The notes beneath the pieces were generated by a model. That model did not search any database and was not told the origin of the DNA. It saw only the letters and a list, made by a program, of their open reading frames with translations. Made by a program: the position numbers and the translations under genes. From a virus, in the IMG/VR virus record IMGVR_UViG_3300042695_002264, positions 62,001-126,000 of that record: a stretch of DNA of 64,000 bases; one strand, 5' to 3'. Below are positions 8,796 to 16,845 of the stretch, one piece after another (the stretch's first letter is position 1; the number at the start of each line of letters is the position of its first letter).

Positions 8796-9581
8796 TTAAA
8801 GATTTAATCTTTGAACTAAATTTTCTATTTTTTCCGAAATTCCGTACTGATTTTTTGCACCCATCAAGTGAGTGTATTTTTTAGCCATTGCCTCTTCATT
8901 ACTTGGCCACCCATTTGGAAAAACAAAATCTATTTTTTTATCATAGAACTTCGCTATTGCAGAAAGATAATATTGTTCGGCTATTACGGCTTTTGTCCAT
9001 TGATTATGTTTAAACCCGTGGTAATGAGTCCAAAAATCTTGATTGCTAGGATCTTCTACAAATTGAATTGCTGATTTGCTGTATTTTCTTATAAAATCTG
9101 TATCATGCCCGCCAATAACACCAACATTTACTGCATATTCTGGTTTAGAATTATTAATTATATGCAAATTTGGACAATGTCTTTCTAGTTTTTCAATTTC
9201 ATAAAAATAATTAACAGCATTTTCTGGAGATTGGGCAAAAATTGCAGAGTTTGAAATATTTCCAATTCCCTCATATAGAAAAACATCGTAATCCACATGA
9301 ATAAATGGTTGTTTTTTTTCTGCAATTTGCCCGTAAGCATAGAGCTTACTAATGCTCCAAGTCTGTGAATATTTTGAATCTACCTCGTTAAGCCCTTCTG
9401 AAATAGATGTCCATTTTATGTCTTTAAAAATTTCTGCACCTTTTGTATCAGTAATAAAATGCACCTCGCCAAAATTTTTTAATAAAAAATATGATGATAA
9501 TTTATGTAAATTTATTATAAATGGAGAAGGATTAGCGGCGTAACCATTTGTCCAATATGACATGTATGGTACTAGTTTCAT
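8796..9581 (-). CDS. Glycosyltransferase-like protein (GT-A type)
   Basis: A 261-residue protein beginning MKLVPYMSYWTNG. HVDYDVFLYEG near residue 95 has the form of a GT-A DxD metal/nucleotide-sugar site, and NVGVIGGHDTDFI plus HGFKHNQW resemble acceptor-side segments of capsule-type transferases (DUF6734-like; recalled resemblance, not searched). No membrane segment, so it is probably cytoplasmic. It overlaps the preceding fibre-tip gene by four bases (ATGA), so the two are translationally coupled; this favours modification of a fibre protein or of a surface glycan the fibres recognise. Confidence 0.6.
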   Translation of the reverse strand: MKLVPYMSYWTNGYAANPSPFIINLHKLSSYFLLKNFGEVHFITDTKGAEIFKDIKWTSISEGLNEVDSKYSQTWSISKLYAYGQIAEKKQPFIHVDYDVFLYEGIGNISNSAIFAQSPENAVNYFYEIEKLERHCPNLHIINNSKPEYAVNVGVIGGHDTDFIRKYSKSAIQFVEDPSNQDFWTHYHGFKHNQWTKAVIAEQYYLSAIAKFYDKKIDFVFPNGWPSNEEAMAKKYTHLMGAKNQYGISEKIENLVQRLNL

Positions 9582-10123
9582 AAAATTTCGAGAAGTTCGT
9601 CAATTAAATTAATGCCAATACCAACAACACCTTGGTTATTGTAATTATAAAAATAATTTGATGGTGGCGTTACGCTAACAGATGAAAAATTAATTACATT
9701 ATCACCAATATTTTGCAATAAAATTCTTGTAGTATACCCCTCAAATGAATATATGATATTTTCATCGCCGAGTTCTGCAAAAACTGTATTTGATGGAAAG
9801 GTGTGAGCAACGTGCCCTTGATGATCGGCAATTAAATATACATTTATGTTTTTTCCAATTGCAAAATTGGCATAAAAAACTGTTAATGAATCAGCTGCTT
9901 TTATTAAAAATGTATCATAATTTTTAATATCTAAAGTTACATTATTTTGATTTTCTATATATTGTATTGTGCTAATTGTTGGATCTGCCCATGTTCCGTC
10001 GCCGCGTAAAAAGTTTTTATTATCACCAGTAGTGGCTTGTGGAACAAAACCGGGGCGACCAGCATAACTACCAGAAACACCGTCATATGTTTTTGCTACA
10101 TAATATTTATTGAGATCTATCAT
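9578..10123 (-). CDS. Tail-fibre tip/adaptor protein
   Basis: A 181-residue protein with the widely shared phage fibre motif GRPGFVPQATTGDNKNFLRG followed by DGTWADP near residues 22-48. The remainder is beta-rich (VTLDIKNYDTFLIKAADSLTVF), ending in IGINLIDELLEIL. The FLRGDGTW motif typically marks the joint between fibre shaft and tip domains. The gene lies directly after the large LamG adhesin gene in transcription order, in the same operon. No enzymatic residues seen. Confidence 0.7.
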   Translation of the reverse strand: MIDLNKYYVAKTYDGVSGSYAGRPGFVPQATTGDNKNFLRGDGTWADPTISTIQYIENQNNVTLDIKNYDTFLIKAADSLTVFYANFAIGKNINVYLIADHQGHVAHTFPSNTVFAELGDENIIYSFEGYTTRILLQNIGDNVINFSSVSVTPPSNYFYNYNNQGVVGIGINLIDELLEIL

Positions 10124-10132
10124 GATTAAAAA

Positions 10133-13100
10133 TTAAATATTGGCATAGGTTTCGATTTGTGTAATTTCTTCTGAAGATAGCTCCCTGTTATAAATTAGTA
10201 TTTCTACTATTTGACCTGGTAATATTTCATCAGGAGTGCCCCTTCCCCCTATAACGATATTAGTCAACTGTGGCAAGTTATTCATCGTGCCGTATGATAT
10301 ATTATATGATGTTACGCCATTAATGCGAATAAAATTAGAATTGGGTATGCCGTTATGCACAACAGTTTGAACATGATAATTCGCAAGGCTGCTTGAAGAA
10401 GCGGCTGTTGGCCCAGCAATTTGTCTGGCTTCGGTGTAGTAGTAGCCCCTATCTTCGTTAGCGTTTTTAAAGACGTAACACAAATCTCCTGATGTTGAGT
10501 TTAAGTAACCTTTTTGACCTGTGGTAGCAGGGTTATTATATCTACCAATAACTACAAAGGTGCGAGGTGCGCCATTGCTTATAGGGGTAGGAAATGTAAA
10601 CGTAAAATATGTATTAGAGCCATTAAATGAAACAGCTTTGCGGCCATTAAACTCATTTGTTAGCAAGGTCGGATTATTAAATGCGGTGGCTACTACTCCA
10701 TTCTGCTGATCGGTCCAAGAGGTAATGTTGCCACCAGACTCACTAATACCACTATCGGCATTGAATCTAACAAGCAATCCATTTCTAGGAATCTCAGAAA
10801 CAGGATTTGCAAATGGTGCAGTCTGAGGTACAAAGTTTGCAGTATATCGGGCAACACCTTTGGTAATTCTTAGTTCGTCGATGTAGCCGTTAAAAGAACC
10901 ATCCCCACCTCTACCGATATAGATATTTGATGGTAAAGAATGAGATTGTAGAATAGGAATATTTAAATTTGTAAGACCTGAATCTGCTACCCCGTTTACG
11001 TAAACTGTGGTATTTGCACCATTACGTACCCAGGCTATATGTGTCCATTGATTTTGAGGAATAGTTGCATTGCCCACTATTGGGGCACCCCCAAACGGTT
11101 GATACCAAGAGCTAGAACCATTTTGTATTAATAGGCCTATTTTGTTTGAAGAGGTTATTTGCAATTCCCAGGGAGAATATATTCCAGCAAGTCTTGTTGT
11201 AATTAATGCCCCGCCAGATTGAGATGCTGCGCTAAAAACCCACATTTCAACGGTGTAATTAGTATTATAAAAATTAAAAGTACTATTACCCGCAATTTCT
11301 AAATAATCCCCATTACCATCAAAAAGAGCCGCTCCACTTCCAAACTTTTTAATAGCCGTATCTATCTGAGCATTTCCATAAGCTGTCAAAGCGAAATTAT
11401 TCGCAGAAGAGTCGGTAAAAGGTGCAGGATTAAAGTTTAATAATAATGAAACATTATTAAAGTTTGGGTCATCATTGATATTTGATGGTAATTGGGTGGC
11501 AGGAGGAGTAAAGGTTGTTGTATATCTAGCAACTCCCTTGGTTACTCTTAAATCATCGATATAGCCATTAATAGTATACGATCCAATAGTTTCTGTAATC
11601 GTGCTAATTAAAACACCACCTCTTGAAAAATTTACAGAGTTAGTTAAAGATATAACACTGATACCGTTTAAAAATACCTTTAAAGAAGAGCCAGAGCGGG
11701 AAACTGCTATATGGTTCCATGTATTAATTATTGGATGAGATGAGGCATTAGTTGGAGTTCCATTATGGAAAAAATACAGTTGCCCAGATGAATCTACCGC
11801 AATTGCAAATCCATCTGATCTTGTAGAGTTTTGATTTGGCAACGTAGCATCATATAAGCATTGGTTGGTAGACAATGATAGAGGATAATACCACATTTCT
11901 ACAGTAAAATCTCCAGGAAACTGAAATGCTTCATTGAATGAAGAAGCTAGATAATCCCCACTACCATCAAAACTAACAGAACCTCCTCCATACTTGTACG
12001 TAGAAGTACTAATTTTCGTATTTCCATACTTTGTTAGTTTAAAATTATTTTTAGATTTATCCGCATAAGAATCTCCATCCATGTGTAGTAATAAAGAAAC
12101 ATTATCGCCGTGTGGATCTGAAGGATCGGGTAATTGTTGCGCTGGCGGGGTAAAGTTCGAAGTATATCGGGCAATGCCAGATGTAATTCGAAAATCATCT
12201 AAATATCCTTGAAAATAGAAACCGTAATTAGGTGCTCCACCTATTGTAAAAATATTGTTAGTTACTGGGTATGTTTGATTGCCTGACCCAACAGCGGTTC
12301 CATTTATATAAAGAGTATTAACATTATTGTTTCGTACAATAGCAAAATGTACCCACTGGTTAAGCGTAGCGGTGCCGCCTTGAAAATCGGGTGTGAAACC
12401 ATCATTTAAAACAAATGTACCGTCACCATCTATATAAAAATGCACCCCACCTTGACCAGGTTGAATATCTCCAGCTTCAAAAATTGTGCCAAGACTACCG
12501 CTGCCAGTACGATATACCCAACCCTCAATAGTAAAATTGGAACTATAATCAAAAAGTTGATTTCCTCTTATGTAATCTCCATTACCATCAAAATAGGCTG
12601 AGCCTCCTCCGTATTTCGTAATTGAAGTATCTAATTTAGCATTTCCATTTGGTGTTAATTGTAAACTGTTTGTTGATGAATCTTCTAAGAATAATATTCC
12701 TTCTGGCTCTAAGCCGTTTCCGTTATTGTATAATGCTTGAACTTCTTGCAATGTTAAAGGCCTATCCCAAATTCCTACAGCATCAAACATTCCATCTGTA
12801 ACATTGTCGTTGTATGTATAAGCAATTGAGATTTTTCCTGCAGATGTAAATGTGTGTGTATTAGATCCTATTAAAACCCCATTTAAATAAAACGATACAA
12901 CTCCATTGCTGCTAACGCCACATAAATGATACCATGTATTTGTAGTAATACCTCCAGAAGAAGAAGATACAATTGCATTATTACCAGAGTTGTTTCCAAT
13001 ATAAACAGTACCATTGGTTAGTGAACCAAATGTAAACGCATTAACAGTTCCATCTGCACCAAATTTACCACCATTCGTTAAGGTATTTAATTTTAACCAG

Positions 13101-13309
13101 CAAGATACAGAAAAGTTTCCACTAGCATATGGAACAGGTGGGCTAAAAAGGGCTTCAAGACTACGCCCTAATTGAAATACAGCTCCTTGGCCTATTTTTC
13201 CCGATGCAAAAGTAACGCCATTAACGTTTGTTAAAGTGTATCTATTACCTCGACTATCTATTAGATCGTCAAGTTTCCAAAATGCTAGTAAATTTTCTTT
13301 AGGAAACAT
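10133..13309 (-). CDS. Giant adhesin with five LamG-like domains
   Basis: A 1058-residue protein made almost wholly of concanavalin A-like/LamG jelly rolls, at about residues 1-200, 205-395, 400-605, 615-820 and 830-1058. Diagnostic segments recur: LAFWKLDD, AYFDGNGDYI, SFDGSGDYL, FTVEMWYYP, WNHIAVSRSG, NGYIDDLRVTKGVARYT. LamG domains bind carbohydrate or protein ligands, so a host-surface adhesin is likely. No signal peptide, consistent with incorporation into the virion. The preceding gene ends with the first strand of another LamG domain, suggesting the two were once joined or recombined here. Confidence 0.85.
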   Translation of the reverse strand: MFPKENLLAFWKLDDLIDSRGNRYTLTNVNGVTFASGKIGQGAVFQLGRSLEALFSPPVPYASGNFSVSCWLKLNTLTNGGKFGADGTVNAFTFGSLTNGTVYIGNNSGNNAIVSSSSGGITTNTWYHLCGVSSNGVVSFYLNGVLIGSNTHTFTSAGKISIAYTYNDNVTDGMFDAVGIWDRPLTLQEVQALYNNGNGLEPEGILFLEDSSTNSLQLTPNGNAKLDTSITKYGGGSAYFDGNGDYIRGNQLFDYSSNFTIEGWVYRTGSGSLGTIFEAGDIQPGQGGVHFYIDGDGTFVLNDGFTPDFQGGTATLNQWVHFAIVRNNNVNTLYINGTAVGSGNQTYPVTNNIFTIGGAPNYGFYFQGYLDDFRITSGIARYTSNFTPPAQQLPDPSDPHGDNVSLLLHMDGDSYADKSKNNFKLTKYGNTKISTSTYKYGGGSVSFDGSGDYLASSFNEAFQFPGDFTVEMWYYPLSLSTNQCLYDATLPNQNSTRSDGFAIAVDSSGQLYFFHNGTPTNASSHPIINTWNHIAVSRSGSSLKVFLNGISVISLTNSVNFSRGGVLISTITETIGSYTINGYIDDLRVTKGVARYTTTFTPPATQLPSNINDDPNFNNVSLLLNFNPAPFTDSSANNFALTAYGNAQIDTAIKKFGSGAALFDGNGDYLEIAGNSTFNFYNTNYTVEMWVFSAASQSGGALITTRLAGIYSPWELQITSSNKIGLLIQNGSSSWYQPFGGAPIVGNATIPQNQWTHIAWVRNGANTTVYVNGVADSGLTNLNIPILQSHSLPSNIYIGRGGDGSFNGYIDELRITKGVARYTANFVPQTAPFANPVSEIPRNGLLVRFNADSGISESGGNITSWTDQQNGVVATAFNNPTLLTNEFNGRKAVSFNGSNTYFTFTFPTPISNGAPRTFVVIGRYNNPATTGQKGYLNSTSGDLCYVFKNANEDRGYYYTEARQIAGPTAASSSSLANYHVQTVVHNGIPNSNFIRINGVTSYNISYGTMNNLPQLTNIVIGGRGTPDEILPGQIVEILIYNRELSSEEITQIETYANI

Positions 13310-13317
13310 ATTATATT

Positions 13318-14982
13318 TTAATTAAAGTGAAGTAGTAAAGTAACATAGTCCGAATATGGATCGGCTCCTGTTGTAATCGGTGGAACTTCAAGAATTGAGA
13401 ATGTTCCACTAGCCAAGCCACTACCGCCACTGTTAACGGCTGTAAGGTAGAATGTATAATTTCCAGTTTCATTGAATGTATAAGTTATTACACTCTGATC
13501 AAACTCTGGGGCGGAATCTCCGCTAACGTTCCAGTACCAGTGATCAACTGGCGAAAATTCAGCTGGAGTTTGTAGATTTATCCCTGTAAATGAGAGAGTC
13601 AATGGGGCAAATCCAGAGATGCTTGAAGTGGAAATTGCTGGTATTGGTGGAAGTGGGTTAAATACATTGATAAATCTATTCTCAACATCAAATCCAGCTG
13701 CGTTCGACCCAGAAAGTGTTACATTATAAATTCCAGTTTGTAAGTATGTATAATTAATAGTTTGACCAGTTACTACATATCCATTTCCAGTGTTTAGATT
13801 CCAGTACCATTCATCAACTGGCGCTTGTGCTGGATCAAGCAAGTTAACCCCCGTGAGAGCGATAGAGAATGGAACGATTCCACTCAATGATGCGCCCGTA
13901 ATGGCAATCGATGGCGGTAAGAATAGTGGTACATTATGTATTGGCATTGGATAAATTCTCCAACCAATATTATTTTGTGTTGTATAAATTAACTTAATTA
14001 GCCCATGACGGACATTGCATTCTAACTTGTCTTTTTTCTGCTCAATATAATTTCCATTATTATCAATAACTAATGGATTAATATGCCAAGTGCCAGCACT
14101 GTCATAAAGCTCAATCTCGTCGCCCTTTTGAGGATTGGCTGGTAAAATTCCAGTTACAAGCCCTGAAAATGTATCAAATGAATAACGATTATTAGAAAGT
14201 AAATTAACAACCCCACTGGCTGGAAAATATCTAAAGTTGGCACTTCCAGCAGCTTCGCCGCTTAGTAGAACGCCAGTTCCATTAACCGTTGGTCTATTAG
14301 TAAAATTTGCAATGCCACTCAATATGGATAATGGTGCAAAGCCAGGTGCTCCGCCACCATATTGAAAACTACCACTAGCCTCACCCCCCATCATTTTTAT
14401 AGCTAGCACTTCCTCTTCGTTTATGAGTAGCCCCAATTCGCCGCCATATAGGTCATCCCCTATTGTTACTATTGAGCCAAAATTGACTCCAAAATTTGTT
14501 GCGGAATTTTTAAATGCTTTTCTACCGCTAATATCTTGATTGCCAGTGGTATAAACTATTGTGCTTGGTAGACTAGCCGCTTCCCCACTTAATAGTACGC
14601 CAGTTCCATTAACGGTTGGGCGATTTAAAAATTGTCCGCTTGTTTTTGTGACATAATTTGATAGATTAACCCCTGTAATATAACCACTAGGATTGTCTCT
14701 GGTATAATAATTAGATAAATCAACTAAAAAATTACCTTCTCCGCTTAATAATACTCCTGTCCCATTAACTGTTGGGCGAGTAATGAAATTTTTTATACCA
14801 AATATATTTTGATCTCCAGTTGTTAAAACAGCATTTTGCGCACTATCAATTACTACGTGCCCAACCTGTCCATTTACAGATAAGACAGATTGACTCCCAA
14901 CAACAATATCAACCGTTATATCTTCACTGTATGGATCTGGCGTTACTACAATAACTTCCTGATCTGAATTTTCTAAAATCAT
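13318..14982 (-). CDS. Tail-fibre protein with PKD domains and truncated LamG
   Basis: A 554-residue protein. The N-terminus (VLSVNGQVGHVVID) is a common fibre-start motif. The first 260 residues hold four RPTVNGTGVLLSGE units and a FQYGGGAPGF cassette shared with the gene at 1-355. Two PKD-like domains follow, at about 355-440 (VDEWYWNLNTG...YTYLQTGIYNVTLSG) and about 445-530 (VDHWYWNVSG...YTFNETGNYTFYLTAVN). The chain ends DPYSDYVTLLLHFN, which is only the first strand of a LamG domain. The stop is followed nine bases later by the LamG adhesin ATG, which is odd and suggests fission or recombination. Confidence 0.8.
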   Translation of the reverse strand: MILENSDQEVIVVTPDPYSEDITVDIVVGSQSVLSVNGQVGHVVIDSAQNAVLTTGDQNIFGIKNFITRPTVNGTGVLLSGEGNFLVDLSNYYTRDNPSGYITGVNLSNYVTKTSGQFLNRPTVNGTGVLLSGEAASLPSTIVYTTGNQDISGRKAFKNSATNFGVNFGSIVTIGDDLYGGELGLLINEEEVLAIKMMGGEASGSFQYGGGAPGFAPLSILSGIANFTNRPTVNGTGVLLSGEAAGSANFRYFPASGVVNLLSNNRYSFDTFSGLVTGILPANPQKGDEIELYDSAGTWHINPLVIDNNGNYIEQKKDKLECNVRHGLIKLIYTTQNNIGWRIYPMPIHNVPLFLPPSIAITGASLSGIVPFSIALTGVNLLDPAQAPVDEWYWNLNTGNGYVVTGQTINYTYLQTGIYNVTLSGSNAAGFDVENRFINVFNPLPPIPAISTSSISGFAPLTLSFTGINLQTPAEFSPVDHWYWNVSGDSAPEFDQSVITYTFNETGNYTFYLTAVNSGGSGLASGTFSILEVPPITTGADPYSDYVTLLLHFN

Positions 14983-15335
14983 TATTCTGTAACATCAGTA
15001 ATATCTTGATAAACGGATACGTCTCCGCGAACATATGTTCTTACCACATTGCCAGACATTAATTGCAAATCATAACCATATGTACTTGCATTTATTTCCA
15101 TTTGCTCCCCAGGCTTTGGCAGCATTGTTACTGCGTTGCCAGATATTGACATTGTATTATCAATGGTGTCCCATGCAGCAACAACTTCATTTGTTCTTTT
15201 ATTTCTAAATTGAACTGATGCTCGCACACCACTTAGCGGTATTCCGCTTCCACTAACATCAGTAAATTTAAAAATTATTGGACCGTAACTATCGCCACGA
15301 TATGCGTCTGGTAAATTGTAAATTGCTGGTATCAT
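14982..15335 (-). CDS. Small beta-sandwich virion protein
   Basis: A 117-residue protein (MIPAIYNLPDAYRGDSYGPI) with alternating hydrophobic strands: GVRASVQFRNKRTNEVVAAW, MSISGNAVTMLPKPG, YGYDLQLMSGNVVRTYVRGD. The pattern resembles the N-terminal domains of phage baseplate upper or fibre-attachment proteins (an Ig-like sandwich), but the identity is inferred. The last base of its stop and the ATG of the following fibre gene overlap by one base, and it heads the fibre operon downstream of the tRNA cluster. The leader at 15336-15423 shows no convincing promoter. Confidence 0.6.
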   Translation of the reverse strand: MIPAIYNLPDAYRGDSYGPIIFKFTDVSGSGIPLSGVRASVQFRNKRTNEVVAAWDTIDNTMSISGNAVTMLPKPGEQMEINASTYGYDLQLMSGNVVRTYVRGDVSVYQDITDVTE

Positions 15336-15423
15336 AAGAGTAAAAATGTATTAAGATATAATTTCTTAATTAATTACACCGTTTTTTACTCTAAATACGC
15401 CACTTAAAATAAATATTTTAATA

Positions 15424-15511
15424 CGGTGAGAGAGAGATTCGAACTCTCGGTAGACTTTTGGCCTACGGGACTTTAGCAAAGTCCTGCCTTAAACCGCTCG
15501 GCCATCTCACC
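15424..15511 (-). tRNA. tRNA-Ser(GCU)
   Basis: Acceptor GGTGAGA/TCTCACC, discriminator G, T-arm GAGAG-TTCGAAT-CTCTC and a long variable arm with GTAG/CTAC pairing are as expected for class II serine tRNA. The anticodon stem GGACT/AGTCC closes the loop TTGCTAA, giving anticodon GCU (reads AGC/AGU). CCA is not encoded and must be added after transcription. Confidence 0.9.
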
Positions 15512-15537
15512 TAATAGCTAATAGCTAATAGCTAATA
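15511..15537. repeat. Tandem CTAATAG repeat, 7-bp unit
   Basis: Three perfect copies of CTAATAG plus a six-base partial copy lie between tRNA-Ser and the tmRNA 3' end. The unit reads CTATTAG on the other strand. No protein or RNA fold explains it; it may be a slippage-prone spacer that varies between relatives. A related TATTAGCTATTATA sequence lies on the other side of the cluster at about 16430-16443. Confidence 0.7.
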
Positions 15538-15552
15538 TTTTTTTATAAAAAA

Positions 15553-15987
15553 TGGTGGAGGTGAGGGGAGTTGAACCCCTGTCCAATTAATTTACATTAA
15601 AAATTCTACATGTTTATGTGTTTTTGGCGTTTGATTGGCTAAAGGCCACCTTGGCAACACAAGCCTAACTTTTAAAGCCTGCCTATGCAGAGAACGTTCT
15701 GCATAACGCCCAACAATTATTTTTACAATTAAGTTGGCTTGGTAAACCTATTGCGTTTCCAATGCTTTTAATAGGATCCAGACATTGGTTCTTAGGCTGC
15801 TAAGAGCATTTCGTCCTCAACGCCAGCGAGAAACTCGTCAGCGTTGTTGAAGATATACTCGGCTTCAGCCAAGATATCAGAAGTATTATCTTCTGCGTTT
15901 AGTTTTTAATCGATTTTTAACGAGGCCGTCGATCAACCTCGACATGCATTTTTAATTTCAACTAGCTGTCGAAACCAATACACCCCC
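15553..15987 (-). ncRNA. ssrA: tmRNA (transfer-messenger RNA) with 34-residue tag
   Basis: The 5' end GGGGGTG + TATTGGTTTCGACAG and 3' end GGGGTTCAACTCCCCT + CACCTCC-ACCA pair as a tRNA-like acceptor, with CCA encoded at 15553-15555. The tag frame resumes at GCA (15896) after an ACTAAAC context and ends TAA at 15792. It encodes 34 residues starting AEDNTSDILAEAEYIF and ending GVEDEMLLAA. The LAA end is the usual ClpXP-type degron. The tag is much longer than the roughly 10-residue E. coli tag. The molecule rescues stalled ribosomes and marks nascent chains for proteolysis; it lies inside the phage tRNA cluster. Confidence 0.93.
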
Positions 15988-15995
15988 CCAAAAAG

Positions 15996-16071
15996 TGGAG
16001 CCTGAGGTCGGACTCGAACCGACGACCACGCGATTACAAATCGAGCGCTCTACCAACTGAGCTACACAGGC
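15996..16071 (-). tRNA. tRNA-Thr(UGU)
   Basis: The cloverleaf has acceptor GCCTGTG/CTCAGGC with one internal mismatch, a D-arm beginning TAGCTCAGTTGGTAGAGC, anticodon loop TTTGTAA (UGU, reads ACA), and T-loop TTCGAGT closed by GTCGG/CCGAC. CCA is encoded. It directly precedes tmRNA in the minus-strand transcript, with only eight bases between. Confidence 0.9.
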
Positions 16072-16079
16072 ATAAAAAT

Positions 16080-16153
16080 TGGAGCGGAATGAGAGAATCG
16101 AACTCTCGTTACCTGCTTGGAAGGCAGAAGTTTTACCATTAAACTAATCCCGC
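16080..16153 (-). tRNA. tRNA-Gly(UCC)
   Basis: Acceptor GCGGGAT/ATTCCGC, T-arm GAGAG-TTCGATT-CTCTC and anticodon loop CTTCCAA give anticodon UCC (reads GGA and, with wobble, GGG). CCA is encoded. Lies head-to-tail with the neighbouring tRNAs, probably processed from one transcript. Confidence 0.9.
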
Positions 16154-16157
16154 AAAA

Positions 16158-16230
16158 TCGGGCAGAGAGGACTCGAACCTCCGGTACCCTGCTCCCAAAG
16201 CAGGTGCCATAGCCACTAGGCGACTGCCCG
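16158..16230 (-). tRNA. tRNA-Pro(UGG)
   Basis: Acceptor CGGGCAG/CTGCCCG, discriminator A, anticodon stem CCTGC/GCAGG around TTTGGGA (UGG), T-arm GGAGG-TTCGAGT-CCTCT. CCA is not encoded, unlike its neighbours on both sides. The C1-G72 start is usual for bacterial proline tRNA. Confidence 0.9.
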
Positions 16231-16235
16231 TTAAA

Positions 16236-16329
16236 TGGTGGTTGATGTGGGAATCGAACCCACGCTCGGCCCTCATCTAGGGCACACAGTTTATAAAACT
16301 GTCGATGCTTCCAATTACATTAATCAACC
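16236..16329 (-). tRNA. Class II (long variable arm) tRNA with UAU anticodon
   Basis: Acceptor GGTTGAT/ATCAACC, discriminator A, encoded CCA, T-arm GTGGG-TTCGATT-CCCAC and anticodon stem ACAGT/ACTGT with loop TTTATAA are all clean, so the anticodon is UAU (reads AUA, isoleucine). The D-stem is three base pairs and the variable region is 22 nt with a GCCCT/AGGGC stem, which marks the Leu/Ser/Tyr class II shape, not isoleucine. Discriminator A fits Leu or Tyr. The amino acid attached cannot be read from anticodon alone. The gene is intact, so a pseudogene is unlikely. Confidence 0.8.
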
Positions 16330-16336
16330 ATAAAAT

Positions 16337-16423
16337 TGGTAGCGGGGGTGGGATTTGAACCCACGAGGCCAAAGGGCGGTACGTTATGAGCGTACTGAGC
16401 TACCAGACTGCTCGCACCCCGCA
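16337..16423 (-). tRNA. Initiator-like tRNA-Met(CAU) with enlarged variable region
   Basis: The sequence follows bacterial tRNA-fMet closely: TGCGGGG acceptor against CCCCGCT with an unpaired T1:T72, D-arm GAGC-AGTCTGGTA-GCTC with A11:U24, anticodon loop CTCATAA, T-loop TTCAAAT, encoded CCA. It lacks the usual three GGG:CCC pairs in the anticodon stem (GTACG/CGTAC instead), has one extra base between acceptor and D-stem, and its variable region is 14 nt with a possible GCC/GGC mini-stem instead of about 5 nt. Initiator identity is favoured; an Ile-lysidine tRNA is the alternative. It is the first RNA in the cluster. Confidence 0.75.
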
Positions 16424-16559
16424 ATTAAAAAATATTAGCTATTATACACAGATTGTGTTGCCCATTTAGCTCAGGGTCGTGGCTTGATTGTTTTTAGGCT
16501 CAAGTCTTAGAAGGCCAATGTCTAGTATGTTCTTACAATTATTGTATTAAAAATCTTCT

Positions 16560-16799
16560 CTATTGTCTAATTTCTTGTTTGGTAACAATTCGTACAGTTA
16601 CCATACCATCATCATGATAAGTAATATCACGGTTAATAATTTGCGCTGTGCCTTTGTATTTTTTGGCATCAGCGAATGCAGTATCAAATGCTTTGCCAGT
16701 TCCGTAATGCACTTGATTGATAACAATATTTTTATCATTACCAATGCAATTAAGTGCTGGGATTAGCAGCAAACAGCTTGCAAAAATAAATGCTTTCAT
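16560..16799 (-). CDS. Small exported protein
   Basis: A 79-residue protein with a basic start and hydrophobic core (MKAFIFASCLLLIPALN) followed by CIGNDKN, so a Sec signal peptide is likely. ALNC is only a weak lipobox because Asn precedes Cys. The mature part is a small mixed alpha/beta unit (VINQVHYGTGKAFDTAFADAKKY) with DGMVTVRIVTKQEI near the end. It resembles small periplasmic dodecin-like or lipoprotein domains, but no family is assigned. It may act at the envelope during infection. The 136 bases between it and the tRNA cluster contain no gene. Confidence 0.6.
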   Translation of the reverse strand: MKAFIFASCLLLIPALNCIGNDKNIVINQVHYGTGKAFDTAFADAKKYKGTAQIINRDITYHDDGMVTVRIVTKQEIRQ

Positions 16800-16845
16800 C
16801 GTTTAAGGATGATAGGCTTTATTTATTTAAAAGTCAAACAGAAAA

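Noticed and set aside
16455-16525. tRNA-like 5' sequence (GCCCATTTAGCTCAGGG) on the plus strand between the tRNA cluster and the exported-protein gene
   Set aside because: No matching acceptor, no GAGC partner for the D-stem and no T-loop sequence; at most a decayed fragment.
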